From assembly GCA_029260755.1 (NCBI GenBank), contig JAJDCQ010000158.1, positions 1-64,000 on the forward strand: a stretch of DNA of 64,000 bases, written 5' to 3'. Numbering within the stretch: the first letter of the stretch is position 1; every line of letters begins with the position of its first letter. The translations under genes and the position numbers were made by a program. Source of the DNA: Planctomycetota bacterium. GTDB lineage: Bacteria > Planctomycetota > J058 > JAJDCQ01. Positions 37,689 to 47,700 of this stretch are shown piece by piece. The notes under the pieces are model-generated. The model saw only the letters and a list, made by a program, of their open reading frames with translations, had not been told where the DNA came from and did not search any database.

Positions 37689-38927
37689 TTGGTGACGCCG
37701 CTGGAGCAGGAGACGCTCACCCGCATCGGTCCCGGCACCCGGATGGGCGCCCTGCTCCGGCGCTACTGGGTGCCGGCCGCCGCGAGCGGCGAGCTCGCCG
37801 CCGGCGAGGCGCGGCGCGTGCGCCTCTTCGGCGAAGACCTCGTCCTCTATCGCGACGGAACGGGACGCCCGGCCCTCGTCGGAGAGCGCTGCCCCCATCG
37901 CGGAGCCTCGCTCGCCCACGGGACGATCGACGACGAGGGGATCCGCTGCCCTTACCACGGGTGGAAGCTCGACGGCCAGGGGCGCTGCCTCGAGACGCCG
38001 ACGGAGCCGGCCGGCTCGCGCCTGCGTGAGCACGTCCGGGCGTGCGCCTATCCGGTGGAGGAGCTCGGCGGCCTCGTCTTCGCCTATCTGGGCCCCGCGC
38101 CCGCCCCGCTCCTCCCGCGTTACGACCTGTTCGTCTGGTCGGGGGTTCTGCGCGACGTCGGGCGGGCGCTCCTGCCGTGCAACTGGCTCCAGATCATGGA
38201 GAACAGCGTCGACCCGCATCACGTCGAGTGGCTTCACGGCCACCACCTCGGACAGGCGCGAGCGGCCCGCGGCCTCCCCGCGCCGCGCCTCTACGGACGG
38301 CGGCACGTCGAGGTCGGGTTCGACCGGTTCGAGCACGGGATCATCAAGCGGCGCGTGCTCGAGGGCGGCTCGCGCGAGGACGACGACTGGAGGGTCGGCC
38401 ATCCCCTCGTCTTCCCGCTCATGCTCCGGGTCGGATCGCATCATCGAGGTCGTTTCCAGATCCGGGTCCCGGTCGACGATACGACGACGATGCACTACTG
38501 GTACTCCGTCTACCGGACGCCGGAGGGCGTCGCGGTCCCCGAGCAGAGCGAGGTGCCCGTCTACGACGTGCCCTGGCGCGACGATCGCGGCGAGCACCGC
38601 GTGGACTTCATCGATGCCCAGGACATCATGACCTGGGTCACCCAGGGTCCGATCGCGGACCGGACGGCCGAGACGCTCGGCGACTCGGACCGAGGCATCG
38701 TCCTGTATCGCCGGATGCTCCTCGAGCAGCTCCGGCTGGTCGAGGGCGGCGACGACCCGCTCGGCATCGTCCGCGACCCGGCTCGGAACGAGACCATCGA
38801 GCTGCCCCAGGAGCGCGAGAAGTACGGCGATGGCGCCGCGTTCCTCCTCGAGGCGATGGAGCTCGGCCACGCGCGCTTCAGCCCGCTCTGGCCGCAGGTC
38901 CGCCAGCTCCTGGGCGACTCGCCCTGA
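37689..38927 (+). CDS. Rieske [2Fe-2S] aromatic ring-hydroxylating-type oxygenase
   Basis: ERCPHRGASLAHGTIDDEGIRCPYHGWKLDGQGRCLETP (CxH...CxxH); NWLQIMENSVDPHHVEWLHGHHLG mononuclear iron motif. Start TTG 37689 or GTG 37692. Confidence 0.9.
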   Translation: MVTPLEQETLTRIGPGTRMGALLRRYWVPAAASGELAAGEARRVRLFGEDLVLYRDGTGRPALVGERCPHRGASLAHGTIDDEGIRCPYHGWKLDGQGRCLETPTEPAGSRLREHVRACAYPVEELGGLVFAYLGPAPAPLLPRYDLFVWSGVLRDVGRALLPCNWLQIMENSVDPHHVEWLHGHHLGQARAARGLPAPRLYGRRHVEVGFDRFEHGIIKRRVLEGGSREDDDWRVGHPLVFPLMLRVGSHHRGRFQIRVPVDDTTTMHYWYSVYRTPEGVAVPEQSEVPVYDVPWRDDRGEHRVDFIDAQDIMTWVTQGPIADRTAETLGDSDRGIVLYRRMLLEQLRLVEGGDDPLGIVRDPARNETIELPQEREKYGDGAAFLLEAMELGHARFSPLWPQVRQLLGDSP

Positions 38928-40033
38928 GGGCGCTCGTCTACTGCCAGCATCTGTCGGGCGTCGGTCACTACGTCCGGTCGTTCGAGATCGCGCGCGAGCT
39001 CGCGCGGGCTCACGACGTCGTCCTCGTCGACGGCGGCGCCGCGGTGCCGCGTCCGGCCGAGGGCGACGTCCCGCGCCTCGTCCTTCCGAGGCTCGTCCGG
39101 CTGGATGGCGCGATCCAGGCGCTCGACGGGACACCGCTCGCGGTCGTCATGGCGGCGCGTCGGGCCGCGCTCCGGCGAGAGATCGAGCGGCTCGCCCCGG
39201 ACGTCGTCCTCGTGGAGCACTTCCCCCTCGCGAAGTGGTCGCTCCGGGCCGAGGTGACCGCCCTCGTCGCGCACGCGAAGACGGTTCGGCCAACGGCCCG
39301 GATCGTCTGCTCGCTTCGCGACGTTCCGGCAGCATCGTCCGATGTCCCGCCCACGCCCGAGGACGCGCTCCGCGTCCTCGACGAGAGCTTCGACCTCGTC
39401 CTCGTCCATGGAGATCCGCGCGTCCTCGCCCTCGAGGCGAGCGTCCCGTGGGCGAGGAAGATCGCCATCGCGGTCGAGCACACCGGGATCATCTCCGAGA
39501 AGACGTCCAGAGCGGCCGCCGGGCGAGGCGGAGGCGTCGTGGTCAGCGCCGGTGGAGCGGGCGGCGCCGAGCTCCGCGGGCGGGCGATCGAGGCGTGGCG
39601 TCTCCTCGCGGGTCGAGCGACGATCCCGGGCGGCGAGCTGGTCGTCTTCGGCTCGATCGAAGGGAGCGACGCGGACGAGACGCGAGAGCCCGGCATCCGG
39701 ATCGTGCGCTTCTCCGTCGACTTCCTGGCTTCGCTCCGCGGGGCGCGCGTCTCGATCAGTCAGGCGGGCTACAACACCTGCGCGAACATCCTCGAGGCGC
39801 GCGCCCGGGCGATCCTGGTCCCCGACCCGACGATGGTCGACCAGGTGATCCGCGCCCGACGCCTGGCCGAGCTCGGCGCGGCGACGGTGATCCCCATCGA
39901 AGAGCTGTCGCCCGAGCGCCTGGCGGACGAGATCGAGCGTGCGGGCGCGCGCGCGGCGCCCGAGGTGTCCGTCGATCTCGACGGCGCCCGCCGGACGCGC
40001 GCGCTGCTCGAGGCGAGCCTCCCTGGCCCGTGA
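38924..40033 (+). CDS. Predicted glycosyltransferase (COG4671/GT28-like)
   Basis: RALVYCQHLSGVGHYVRSFEIARELARAHDVVLVDGG, VVVSAGGAGGAEL, SISQAGYNTCANILEARARAILVP, DQVIRARRLAELGAATVI. Best start is a CTG overlapping the Rieske stop (CTGA), uncertain. Confidence 0.78.
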   Translation: MRALVYCQHLSGVGHYVRSFEIARELARAHDVVLVDGGAAVPRPAEGDVPRLVLPRLVRLDGAIQALDGTPLAVVMAARRAALRREIERLAPDVVLVEHFPLAKWSLRAEVTALVAHAKTVRPTARIVCSLRDVPAASSDVPPTPEDALRVLDESFDLVLVHGDPRVLALEASVPWARKIAIAVEHTGIISEKTSRAAAGRGGGVVVSAGGAGGAELRGRAIEAWRLLAGRATIPGGELVVFGSIEGSDADETREPGIRIVRFSVDFLASLRGARVSISQAGYNTCANILEARARAILVPDPTMVDQVIRARRLAELGAATVIPIEELSPERLADEIERAGARAAPEVSVDLDGARRTRALLEASLPGP

Positions 40034-40155
40034 CGACGCGCGGAGCGCACGTTCGACGGTCGGTGGCCGAGCGAACGAGCAGGCTCCTCCTTGATGGCGA
40101 GTGAGATCTCATCGAAGATCGCCGCTTCGATCGCCACCCGGAGGAGACTGCACCG

Positions 40156-40857
40156 ATGAGCGACGAGCGACACGCTCGCCTGGATCGCGCCGCCGTGGCC
40201 GAGTTCGTCGGCACGTTCTGTCTCGTGTTCGCCGGAACGGGCGCCATCATCATCAATGACGTCTCCGGGGGCGCGATCACGCACGTCGGCATCGCGCTGA
40301 CGTTCGGGCTCGTCGTGATGGCGATGATCTACGCGGTGGGGGAGACCTCGGGCGCGCACCTCAACCCGGCCGTCACCCTCGGCTTCGCGATCGCCCGTCG
40401 GTTCCCGCTCCGCCGGATCCCGGCGTACGTCGCGGCCCAGCTCGGCGGGGCGCTCGCCGCGAGCGGGCTGCTCCGGGTGATGTTCGCGGATCACGTCACC
40501 CTCGGCGCCACGATCCCGGTCGGCCCCGTCGAGCGATCGTTCGTCCTCGAGATCGTCCTCACCGGGATCCTCGTCTTCGTCATCCTCGGCGTGACGACCG
40601 GCTCGAAGGAGAAGGGGATCATGGCCGGGCTCGCCATCGGCGGGACGGTCGGGCTCGAGGCGCTGTTCGCCGGGCCGATCTCGGGCGCGTCGATGAACCC
40701 CGCCCGCTCGCTCGCGCCCGCCCTCCTCGGATCCGGCGGCGAGAGCCTCTGGATCTACCTCGCGGCCCCGCTGCTCGGATCGCTGGTCGCGGTCGGGGCG
40801 TGCTGGGGCTGCCAGTCCGACGAGTGCTGCGCCGAGGCGCCAGCAGCCTCCGGCTGA
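40156..40857 (+). CDS. MIP family channel (aquaporin, NIP-like) with Cys-rich C-terminus
   Basis: SGAHLNPAVTLG and AGPISGASMNPARSLAPALL double NPA motifs; tail GACWGCQSDECCAEAPAASG. Confidence 0.93.
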   Translation: MSDERHARLDRAAVAEFVGTFCLVFAGTGAIIINDVSGGAITHVGIALTFGLVVMAMIYAVGETSGAHLNPAVTLGFAIARRFPLRRIPAYVAAQLGGALAASGLLRVMFADHVTLGATIPVGPVERSFVLEIVLTGILVFVILGVTTGSKEKGIMAGLAIGGTVGLEALFAGPISGASMNPARSLAPALLGSGGESLWIYLAAPLLGSLVAVGACWGCQSDECCAEAPAASG

Positions 40858-40860
40858 CCG

Positions 40861-40933
40861 CCGATGTGGGAACGTCGATCCGGGAACAACGTTCCCATCG
40901 GCTCTCGATCTTCAGATCGCGCACTTCGTGCGC
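40861..40933. terminator. Cluster of hairpins after the MIP gene
   Basis: ccgatg(tg)ggaacg...cgttcccatcgg, gatc-ttca-gatc and gcgcac-ttc-gtgcgc in ~73 bp immediately after the stop codon. Confidence 0.5.
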
Positions 40934-41047
40934 AGCTGAGCCAGGCTGCCCAAGTCATGCCCCAGCAGTCTGTTGAGAGATAACTGAGCTCCCGGGCCGA
41001 ATGGGAGCCCCGCTTGCGCTGACTCAACGCGCAGGGAGGGGAATACC

Positions 41048-42880
41048 ATGCAACGGAGCTTCGCACCGCGCCGCGGCCTCGGCCTCGGCGTCCTCACCAT
41101 TGGCCTCGCCATCACGGCGGGGTGCGGCGGAAGCCGCTCGAGCGACCCGAACGTCGCGACTCGTCCGGACACGACGAGCTCACCGCCGACCACCACGACG
41201 ACCAACCCGAGGGCCCCGAGCGAGCTCGAGGTCGTCGCGTTCACGCCCGACGCGACCGAGGCCGTGAACGCGACTCATCTGAGCGTCACCTTCTCGAGCG
41301 CCGTCGACCCGGCGACGCTCGTCCACGACGGGACCGCGGCGTCGACCCTGGTCGTCGTCGAGGACGTCGACCCGAACCCGGGCGGACGGCTGGCGCCGAT
41401 CGTCGGCACGGCCACCCTCGACGCATCGGGGACCGTCCTCACCTGGGCGCCGCCGGCGCCGTTCCGGGCCGACCACGAGGTTCGCCTGATCCTGACCTCG
41501 GGCATCCGCGACGCCGGCGGACGCAGCCTCGAGGGGAGCGCCGCGAGCAGCGCGCTCTCGTTCGGCGACTCGATCGCCGACGGCGTCTTCGAGGGTCGGT
41601 TCCGGCCCGAGGCGAGCCCGGCCGCGGCGCCGCCGCCGGCGGTCGCGGCCGTGGTGGCGAGCGCCACGACCGACTTCCACGTCATCGACGTCACGCCGTC
41701 GCTCGACACGAGGCCGGTGAACGTCACCGAGATCCGGATCACGTTCTCCAGGCCGGTGAACACGCGCACCGCCCGCGGCCCGACCGAGGCCAGCCCGACG
41801 TTCTCGTTCCTCCAGGACACCAACACGACCGCGGGCGGGAGCTACGGCCTTCTTCGCGGACAGCTCCTGTGGGCGAACGGCTACCGCACGATGATCGTGC
41901 GGATGACCTCGGCGCTGCCCGTCGGCCGGCAGATCCTGGTCGCGCTAATGAGCGGGCTCCGCGACATCGACGGCCGAAGCCTCACCCGCGGGTCCATCTC
42001 GGGGCCGCTCTCCGCCCGGAGCGTCTACCGCGACCAGGTCTGGGAGACCCGCTTCACGCCGGCCTCGCGCTCCGCGCCGGCTCCCGCCCCCACACCGACC
42101 CCGACGCCCACGCCGGCGCCCGCGCCAACGCCAACGCCGACGGCCTCGGTGCCGAATCCGTCGAGCTTCACGTACGAGTCGGGGACCGACGTCTGGCACG
42201 TCGACTTCGCTCTCCGCGCCCAGGCGTTCTCGAACGACGTCGCCCGCCACGGGCTGCGCTCGGGCTCGTCGGCGGTCGACGATCCGGCGAGACGACGGAT
42301 CATCCACCAGGCCCTCGCGACGGTGTCGACGAAGTTCCGCCGCAGCGAGGCGGGGCGCCGCGTCTCCGGCCGGTCGTTCGCGATCTCGTTCGGGATCGAC
42401 CGCCCGAGCTCGGGACGCCCGGGCTGGAACTACAGCCGGATGGCGATGGGCGGGTCGAGCGGAAGCAGCAGCACGCTCGGCACCGCCTACCTCGACCCGG
42501 GTAACCGCCGCCGCGAGGACAACGCGCGCTCCGGCCTCGGCGTCTTCACCCAGCACATCTACGGGCGGCAGTCGCGCCTCTACACCGCGCTCCGCTCCTC
42601 GGACCGCCGCTACGTCGACGGCACCTACCGCCTCGGCGACGGCAGCCGGAGCGACGACCAGCGCTTCCGGTCGATCCGCACCGTCATCGCCGACTGGGGG
42701 CAGGCGATCGGGACGATCCTCGCCCACGAGGTCGGCCACTCGGTCGGCCTCGACCACAACAACTCGGGCCGCAACATCATGAACAGCAGCGCGAGCGCCT
42801 ACCTCCTCTCGGACCCGAACGCAGCGTTCGCGTCGAGCGACCTGAATCGGCTGTCGAACAACCTCGGCATCCAGCGCTGA
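41048..42880 (+). CDS. Lipoprotein with Ig-like (Big_5-type) domains and metzincin-type zinc protease domain
   Basis: Lipobox IGLAITAGCGG; VVAFTPDATEAVNATHLSVTFSSAVDPATL Ig-like; (A/T)P-rich linker; HEVGHSVGLDH (HExxHxxGxxH) with NIMN Met-turn. Confidence 0.85.
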   Translation: MQRSFAPRRGLGLGVLTIGLAITAGCGGSRSSDPNVATRPDTTSSPPTTTTTNPRAPSELEVVAFTPDATEAVNATHLSVTFSSAVDPATLVHDGTAASTLVVVEDVDPNPGGRLAPIVGTATLDASGTVLTWAPPAPFRADHEVRLILTSGIRDAGGRSLEGSAASSALSFGDSIADGVFEGRFRPEASPAAAPPPAVAAVVASATTDFHVIDVTPSLDTRPVNVTEIRITFSRPVNTRTARGPTEASPTFSFLQDTNTTAGGSYGLLRGQLLWANGYRTMIVRMTSALPVGRQILVALMSGLRDIDGRSLTRGSISGPLSARSVYRDQVWETRFTPASRSAPAPAPTPTPTPTPAPAPTPTPTASVPNPSSFTYESGTDVWHVDFALRAQAFSNDVARHGLRSGSSAVDDPARRRIIHQALATVSTKFRRSEAGRRVSGRSFAISFGIDRPSSGRPGWNYSRMAMGGSSGSSSTLGTAYLDPGNRRREDNARSGLGVFTQHIYGRQSRLYTALRSSDRRYVDGTYRLGDGSRSDDQRFRSIRTVIADWGQAIGTILAHEVGHSVGLDHNNSGRNIMNSSASAYLLSDPNAAFASSDLNRLSNNLGIQR

Positions 42881-42920
42881 CGTCGACCGAGGCGTGAACC
42901 GGCCGAGCGGCCCGGCTACG

Positions 42921-43757
42921 ATGCGCCAGGAGGTGATCCTGGTGAGCCGACTCTTCCACGTCCCCGCGCGCGCCGCCGTCATCCTCGCGGCCGTGACCAC
43001 GGCATCGATCGCCCTCGCCCCGGCGCCCGTCCGCGCGCAGGACGGCGAGCCCGACGTCGACGCGGCGACGGAGGCGAAGCTCCGGGAACGCGGCTCGCAG
43101 ATGGACTCGAACGACTGGGGGATCTCCGCGTACCCCTACGGGAAGGACCGGGTGAAGGTGGTCGCCCGCTACGGTCCCCGCGAGGGCGGGCGCGTCGTCG
43201 AGCGAGTCTATCCCGCGCCCGAGGGCGCGCCGCGCGACGTCGAAGGCTATCCGCGTGTCCACATCCTCGGCTCGGGCATCGAGGGGTTCAGCGTCCGGTG
43301 CGGCGACCTGATCATCACGCCCCTTCAGCGCTTCGCCGATGGGCGGGTCGCCCTCCCCGAGGAGGGACAGGAAGGGGCGCTCCTGCTCGAGCAGACGACC
43401 TCCGCCGTCGAGAAGGTCGGACACCGCCTGCTCGCGGGCGGACGTCCGGGGCTCGACGCGTTCGTGACCCGGGTGGAGCGGTTCGCGAAGCTCCTCCAGG
43501 CACGCCCGACCGAGCAGGACGGCCTCGACCGCGCGAGGAAGCGGGTCGAGGACGCCCTGGCGCGAGTCCGCGGGGCGCTCGAGAAGGCCGTCCCGGACGC
43601 GCCGCCCGAAGACGTCGAGGGCGCGAAGCGCGGCCTCGAGCGCCTGGCCGCCCTTCAGGACGCGCTTCGCGCCGCGAGCAAGCCGCCGGCGACCGAGGAT
43701 TCTCCGCCGGGCCCGCCCGACCCTGGGCCGGGCGAGGATCCTCCCGGCGGCGGATAG
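42921..43757 (+). CDS. Hypothetical secreted protein
   Basis: Signal peptide (AAVILAAVTTASIALAPAPVRAQ); Pro-rich C-terminus PPGPPDPGPGEDPPGGG. Confidence 0.75.
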   Translation: MRQEVILVSRLFHVPARAAVILAAVTTASIALAPAPVRAQDGEPDVDAATEAKLRERGSQMDSNDWGISAYPYGKDRVKVVARYGPREGGRVVERVYPAPEGAPRDVEGYPRVHILGSGIEGFSVRCGDLIITPLQRFADGRVALPEEGQEGALLLEQTTSAVEKVGHRLLAGGRPGLDAFVTRVERFAKLLQARPTEQDGLDRARKRVEDALARVRGALEKAVPDAPPEDVEGAKRGLERLAALQDALRAASKPPATEDSPPGPPDPGPGEDPPGGG

Positions 43758-43777
43758 CCCTTCGGGGCGAGCGTCCT

Positions 43778-44773
43778 CTAGAGCGGCTCGCGCTCGCCCT
43801 GAATCGCCACGCGATGACCCGCCGCGCGGATGTGACCGGCGGCCTCGCTGTCGGGATCGAGGGCGGGGTTGGTGTGGTTCAGATGGACGAACCGCACCTT
43901 CGCGCGCTCCGTCGCGGAGAGCGACGCGAACCGGGCGATGCTCTCGCTCACGAACGGATGGGGGATGAGCTCCATCGGACGTCCCGGGATCTCTCCGTCG
44001 GCGAAGAACGTCGCGTCGAGGTAGGCGAGATCGGCGCCCGCGATGACGTCCTCGATCGGCGTCCCCCACCGATCCCACTTGTCGATGTCGGGGAGCCAGA
44101 CGACCGAGCGCCGCGGGCCCTCGATCCGGAAGCCGACCGTCTCCGAGAGCTCGTCGCGGTGCGGGACCAGGAACGGCGTCGCCGTGATCCGCCCGGTCAA
44201 CGGGACGGCCTCGCCATCGACGAGCGGCCGGAGGACCACGTTCTCGAGCTCGACGAGCTGACTCCACGGCCCCGCCTCGCGGAGGAAGGCGGCCATCCGC
44301 GGCATCGCCCAGACCGGAACGCCCTGGCTCCCGGTCACCTCGCGGCCGAGATGGACCAGGCCGGTGTAGTGCCCGATGTGCGCGTGGGTGAGGAGCACCC
44401 CATCGAGCGCGACGCCCCCGCCCGACGGCGGCGCGACCGCGTCGAGCAGCCGGAGCTGCTCGGGGAAGTCGGGCGTGCAGTCGATCACGAAGCGTCCCGC
44501 CTCCGGGTCGACGATCGCGAGCGACGCCGGGTGCCGGCGGCGCGACGGGTCGCCCCACGCCTCCGCGCAGCAGACCTTGCGGCAGGCGGCCTGCGGAAAG
44601 CCGGCGTCCTGCGCGATGCCGAGGACGACGACGAAGGGCTCATCGGGGGGGAGGGCCATGGGCTGGGCATCCTCGGCTTCGGGGCCGGCGTGGCAACCGC
44701 CGATCGTCGCGGCCGCGGCCGCCGCGATGGCGAGCGTCACGGCGGCGAGCGGCGAGCTCGAGGGACGGCCCAT
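43778..44773 (-). CDS. PqqB-like MBL-fold lipoprotein
   Basis: Lipobox IGGC; VVVLGIAQDAGFPQAAC, SLAIVDPEAGRFVIDCTPDFPEQL, LLTHAHIGHYTGLVHLG, DATFF. Confidence 0.82.
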   Translation of the reverse strand: MGRPSSSPLAAVTLAIAAAAAATIGGCHAGPEAEDAQPMALPPDEPFVVVLGIAQDAGFPQAACRKVCCAEAWGDPSRRRHPASLAIVDPEAGRFVIDCTPDFPEQLRLLDAVAPPSGGGVALDGVLLTHAHIGHYTGLVHLGREVTGSQGVPVWAMPRMAAFLREAGPWSQLVELENVVLRPLVDGEAVPLTGRITATPFLVPHRDELSETVGFRIEGPRRSVVWLPDIDKWDRWGTPIEDVIAGADLAYLDATFFADGEIPGRPMELIPHPFVSESIARFASLSATERAKVRFVHLNHTNPALDPDSEAAGHIRAAGHRVAIQGEREPL

Positions 44774-44787
44774 GGGCTCGGCTCCGA

Positions 44788-47700
44788 TCACTCGCGCCGC
44801 CGGAGCTGGTCGCGGAGCTGCGCGATCTTCGCCTTCAACCGGTCGAGGCGCTCGTCGTCCGGCTCGGAGAGCTCGACACAACGCTCGAGATCGGAGACGG
44901 CGCCCTCGAGGTCTCCCAGATACTCGCGCGCCTGAGCACGCCCGCCCCACGGCTTGAAGTAGCGCGGGTCGAGCGAGATCGCCCGATCGAAGTCGGAGCG
45001 GGCTCCTTCGAAGTCGCCCGCCTTCGTGAGCGAGAACCCGCGCCCCTCCCACGCCCCCGCGTAGCTCGGGTCGAGCTCGAGGGCGCGGGTGAAGTCGGCG
45101 ATCGCCGCCTCGTCCTCGCCTCGCATCGCGTTCGCGGTGGCGCGATAGCGCCAGGCCTTCACGTAGAGCGGATCGAGCTCGAGGCAGCGGGACATGTCGG
45201 CGACCGACGCCCCGAGCTCGTTCTTGCGCCCGTAGGTGTAGCCGCGGTGGAACCACGCCGATGCGTCATCGGGATCGAGCTCGAGGGCGCGGGAGAGGTC
45301 GGCGATCGCCCGCTCGTAGTCCTTCAGCCGGCTCCGGACGTAGCCTCGCTCCCGCCACGCCTCCGCGAGCTCGGGCTCGAGCTCGATCGCTCGATCGAGG
45401 TCGGCGACCGCCTCCTCGTTCCGATCCTTCGAGACGCGGACCTTCGCGCGCTCGAGGTAGCCGACCGCCGTCTCCTCCTCGAGCCCCGTGTCGACGCCCG
45501 TCCGATCGAGCCACCGGCTCACCTGGCGCCAGAACGTCCCGCTCCGCCCGAACCGCCAGCGCGCGGCGAGGAGAATGCGCTCCGCGTCCTCGCCGCCGAG
45601 GAGACAGAGCGCGATCCCGGCCGGGACGGCGCGGAGCGGATCCGCCTCGGTCAGGACGTAGCGCCCGAGCGGGCGAAGCGCCCCGGCTCGAATCCCGATC
45701 CGGCCGAGCGCCTCGCAGCAGACGCGCGCCGTGATGAAGCGCTCCCGATCGACCGCCGCCTCCTGGAGCCTCGCGGCCAGCGCGAGGACGGCGCTCCGCT
45801 CCCGCTTCCTCTGACGTCCGCCGACGCGCGCGGCCAGCCGGACGCCGGCCTCCTCGAACGCCTCCCGGCTCGCCTCGCCGAGGCGGCCGCCGTCGAGCGG
45901 CGCGAGACGCTCCTCGAGAGCGGTCTCCATCGCGGAGACGGCCGCGGCGACCTCGCCGGAGTCGTCGGCCGCGCGCTCGGCGGCGGTCGGGGTCGCGGCC
46001 TGAACCCAGGCTTCCCGCAGGGGGCCGTCGAGATCGTCCGTCACCCGCTCGAGCTCCGCGGCGAGGCGCGCGACGACGACCGGATCGGCGATGCGCACGA
46101 GCTCGAAGACCGCGTCGTCACGCCCGCCCGGGCGAAGGGCGAGGTCGCCACGTCGCGCCTCGGCGATGATGGCATCGGCGGCGGCGAGTCGGCCCGCGCG
46201 CCGGGCGCGGCGCGCATCGTCCAGCTCTCGCAGGGCGACGCCGACGGCCAGCGCATCGACCTCGAGGTCGCCCGCCGCATCGTAGGCGCTCGCGGCCAGG
46301 CTCCATTGCTCCGCCCGCCGCGCGACCTCCCCACAGGCCATCGCCGCCTCGAACGCGCGCCGCCGCGCGTCGGCGTCATCGGGGGCGAGGGCGTGAAGCG
46401 TGGCGCTCGTCTGAACGGCGCGGAGCGCGAGGCCGAGCAGCTCATCGTGATCGGCCGCCTCCGTCGAGGCCGGCCTCGCGCGAGCCTCGTCGAACGCGGC
46501 CTGCGCCGTGTCGGCGGCGCGCCGGGCGTCGGCGGCGAACGCGGCGCGCAGCGAGGCGTCGCGACGCCTCCACGCGCCGAGCACGAGCACGCCCGCGACG
46601 GCGGCGACGAGGAGCACCGTCGCGAGGGTCGCCGCCAGGGCGGCGGCCTTCGGATTGTCGCGAGCCCATCGGCGCGCGCGCACCGCCCGGCCGTCGGGGC
46701 GCGCCGCGATCACCTTGCCGTCGAGGAAGTGGCCGAGGTCGTCGGCGAGCGCCTCGATGCTCGGGTAGCGGTCGGCGGGCTCCTTCGCGAGGCAGCGGAG
46801 GACGATCGTCTCGAGGTCGGGGTGGATCGACGCGTCGAGCGAGCGCGGCGGCGGGGGCGGCACGTAGAGGATCCGCCGCATCGCCTCGGCGAACGAGAGG
46901 TCGCCGTCGAGCGGCGGCCGACCGGTGAGGACGCGGTAGAGGACGCCGCCCGTCGCGTAGACGTCCGCCGGCGGACCGATCCCGTCGCCGCGCCCCGCCT
47001 GCTCCGGCGCCATGTAGGCGGGCGTCCCGAGCACCTGACCGGTGACGGTGAGGCGGTCGTCGTCGAGGCGACGGGCGAGACCGAAGTCGGTCAGCCGGGC
47101 CTGCCCCTCGGCGTCCACCAGGATGTTCTCGGGCTTCACATCGCGATGGACGACGCCCTCGGCGTGCGCGTGGACGAGGGCGAGGGCGACCTCGCGGACG
47201 AGCTCGACGGCGCGCCGCCGGGGCAGGTCGTTCGACTTGAGGCGCGCCTCGAAGCTCGCCCCGACGACGAGGTCCATCACGATCCACGAGCGGTCGTCCT
47301 CGTGAGCGACCTCGTGCACCGTGACGATCCCGGGGTGACGGAGTCGGGCGGCGGTCCGCGCCTCGCGCTCGAAGCGGAGGCGGTGCTGATCGGTGACGGT
47401 CGAGCCCGGCCCGCCGAGCAGCTTGACGGCGACCTCGCGGGCGAGTGACGGATCCCAGGCCCGCCAGACGACGCCCATCCCACCCCGCCCGATCTGCTCG
47501 ACGAGCCGGTAGCGACCGACGAGATCGCCCGCCTCCTGACGTGGGCGGAGTCGGCCCGAGTCACTCCGCAAGCGTCCCGACGCCGTGGGGACGCGCGGAG
47601 GCCGCGGCGGCGCCTCGAGCGCGGTCGGCGCGAGCGGCGCTCGCGCGATCCGGCCGGAGCCGAGCTCGCGGGAGACGTCGCGGATCTCGTCGGGGCCGAC

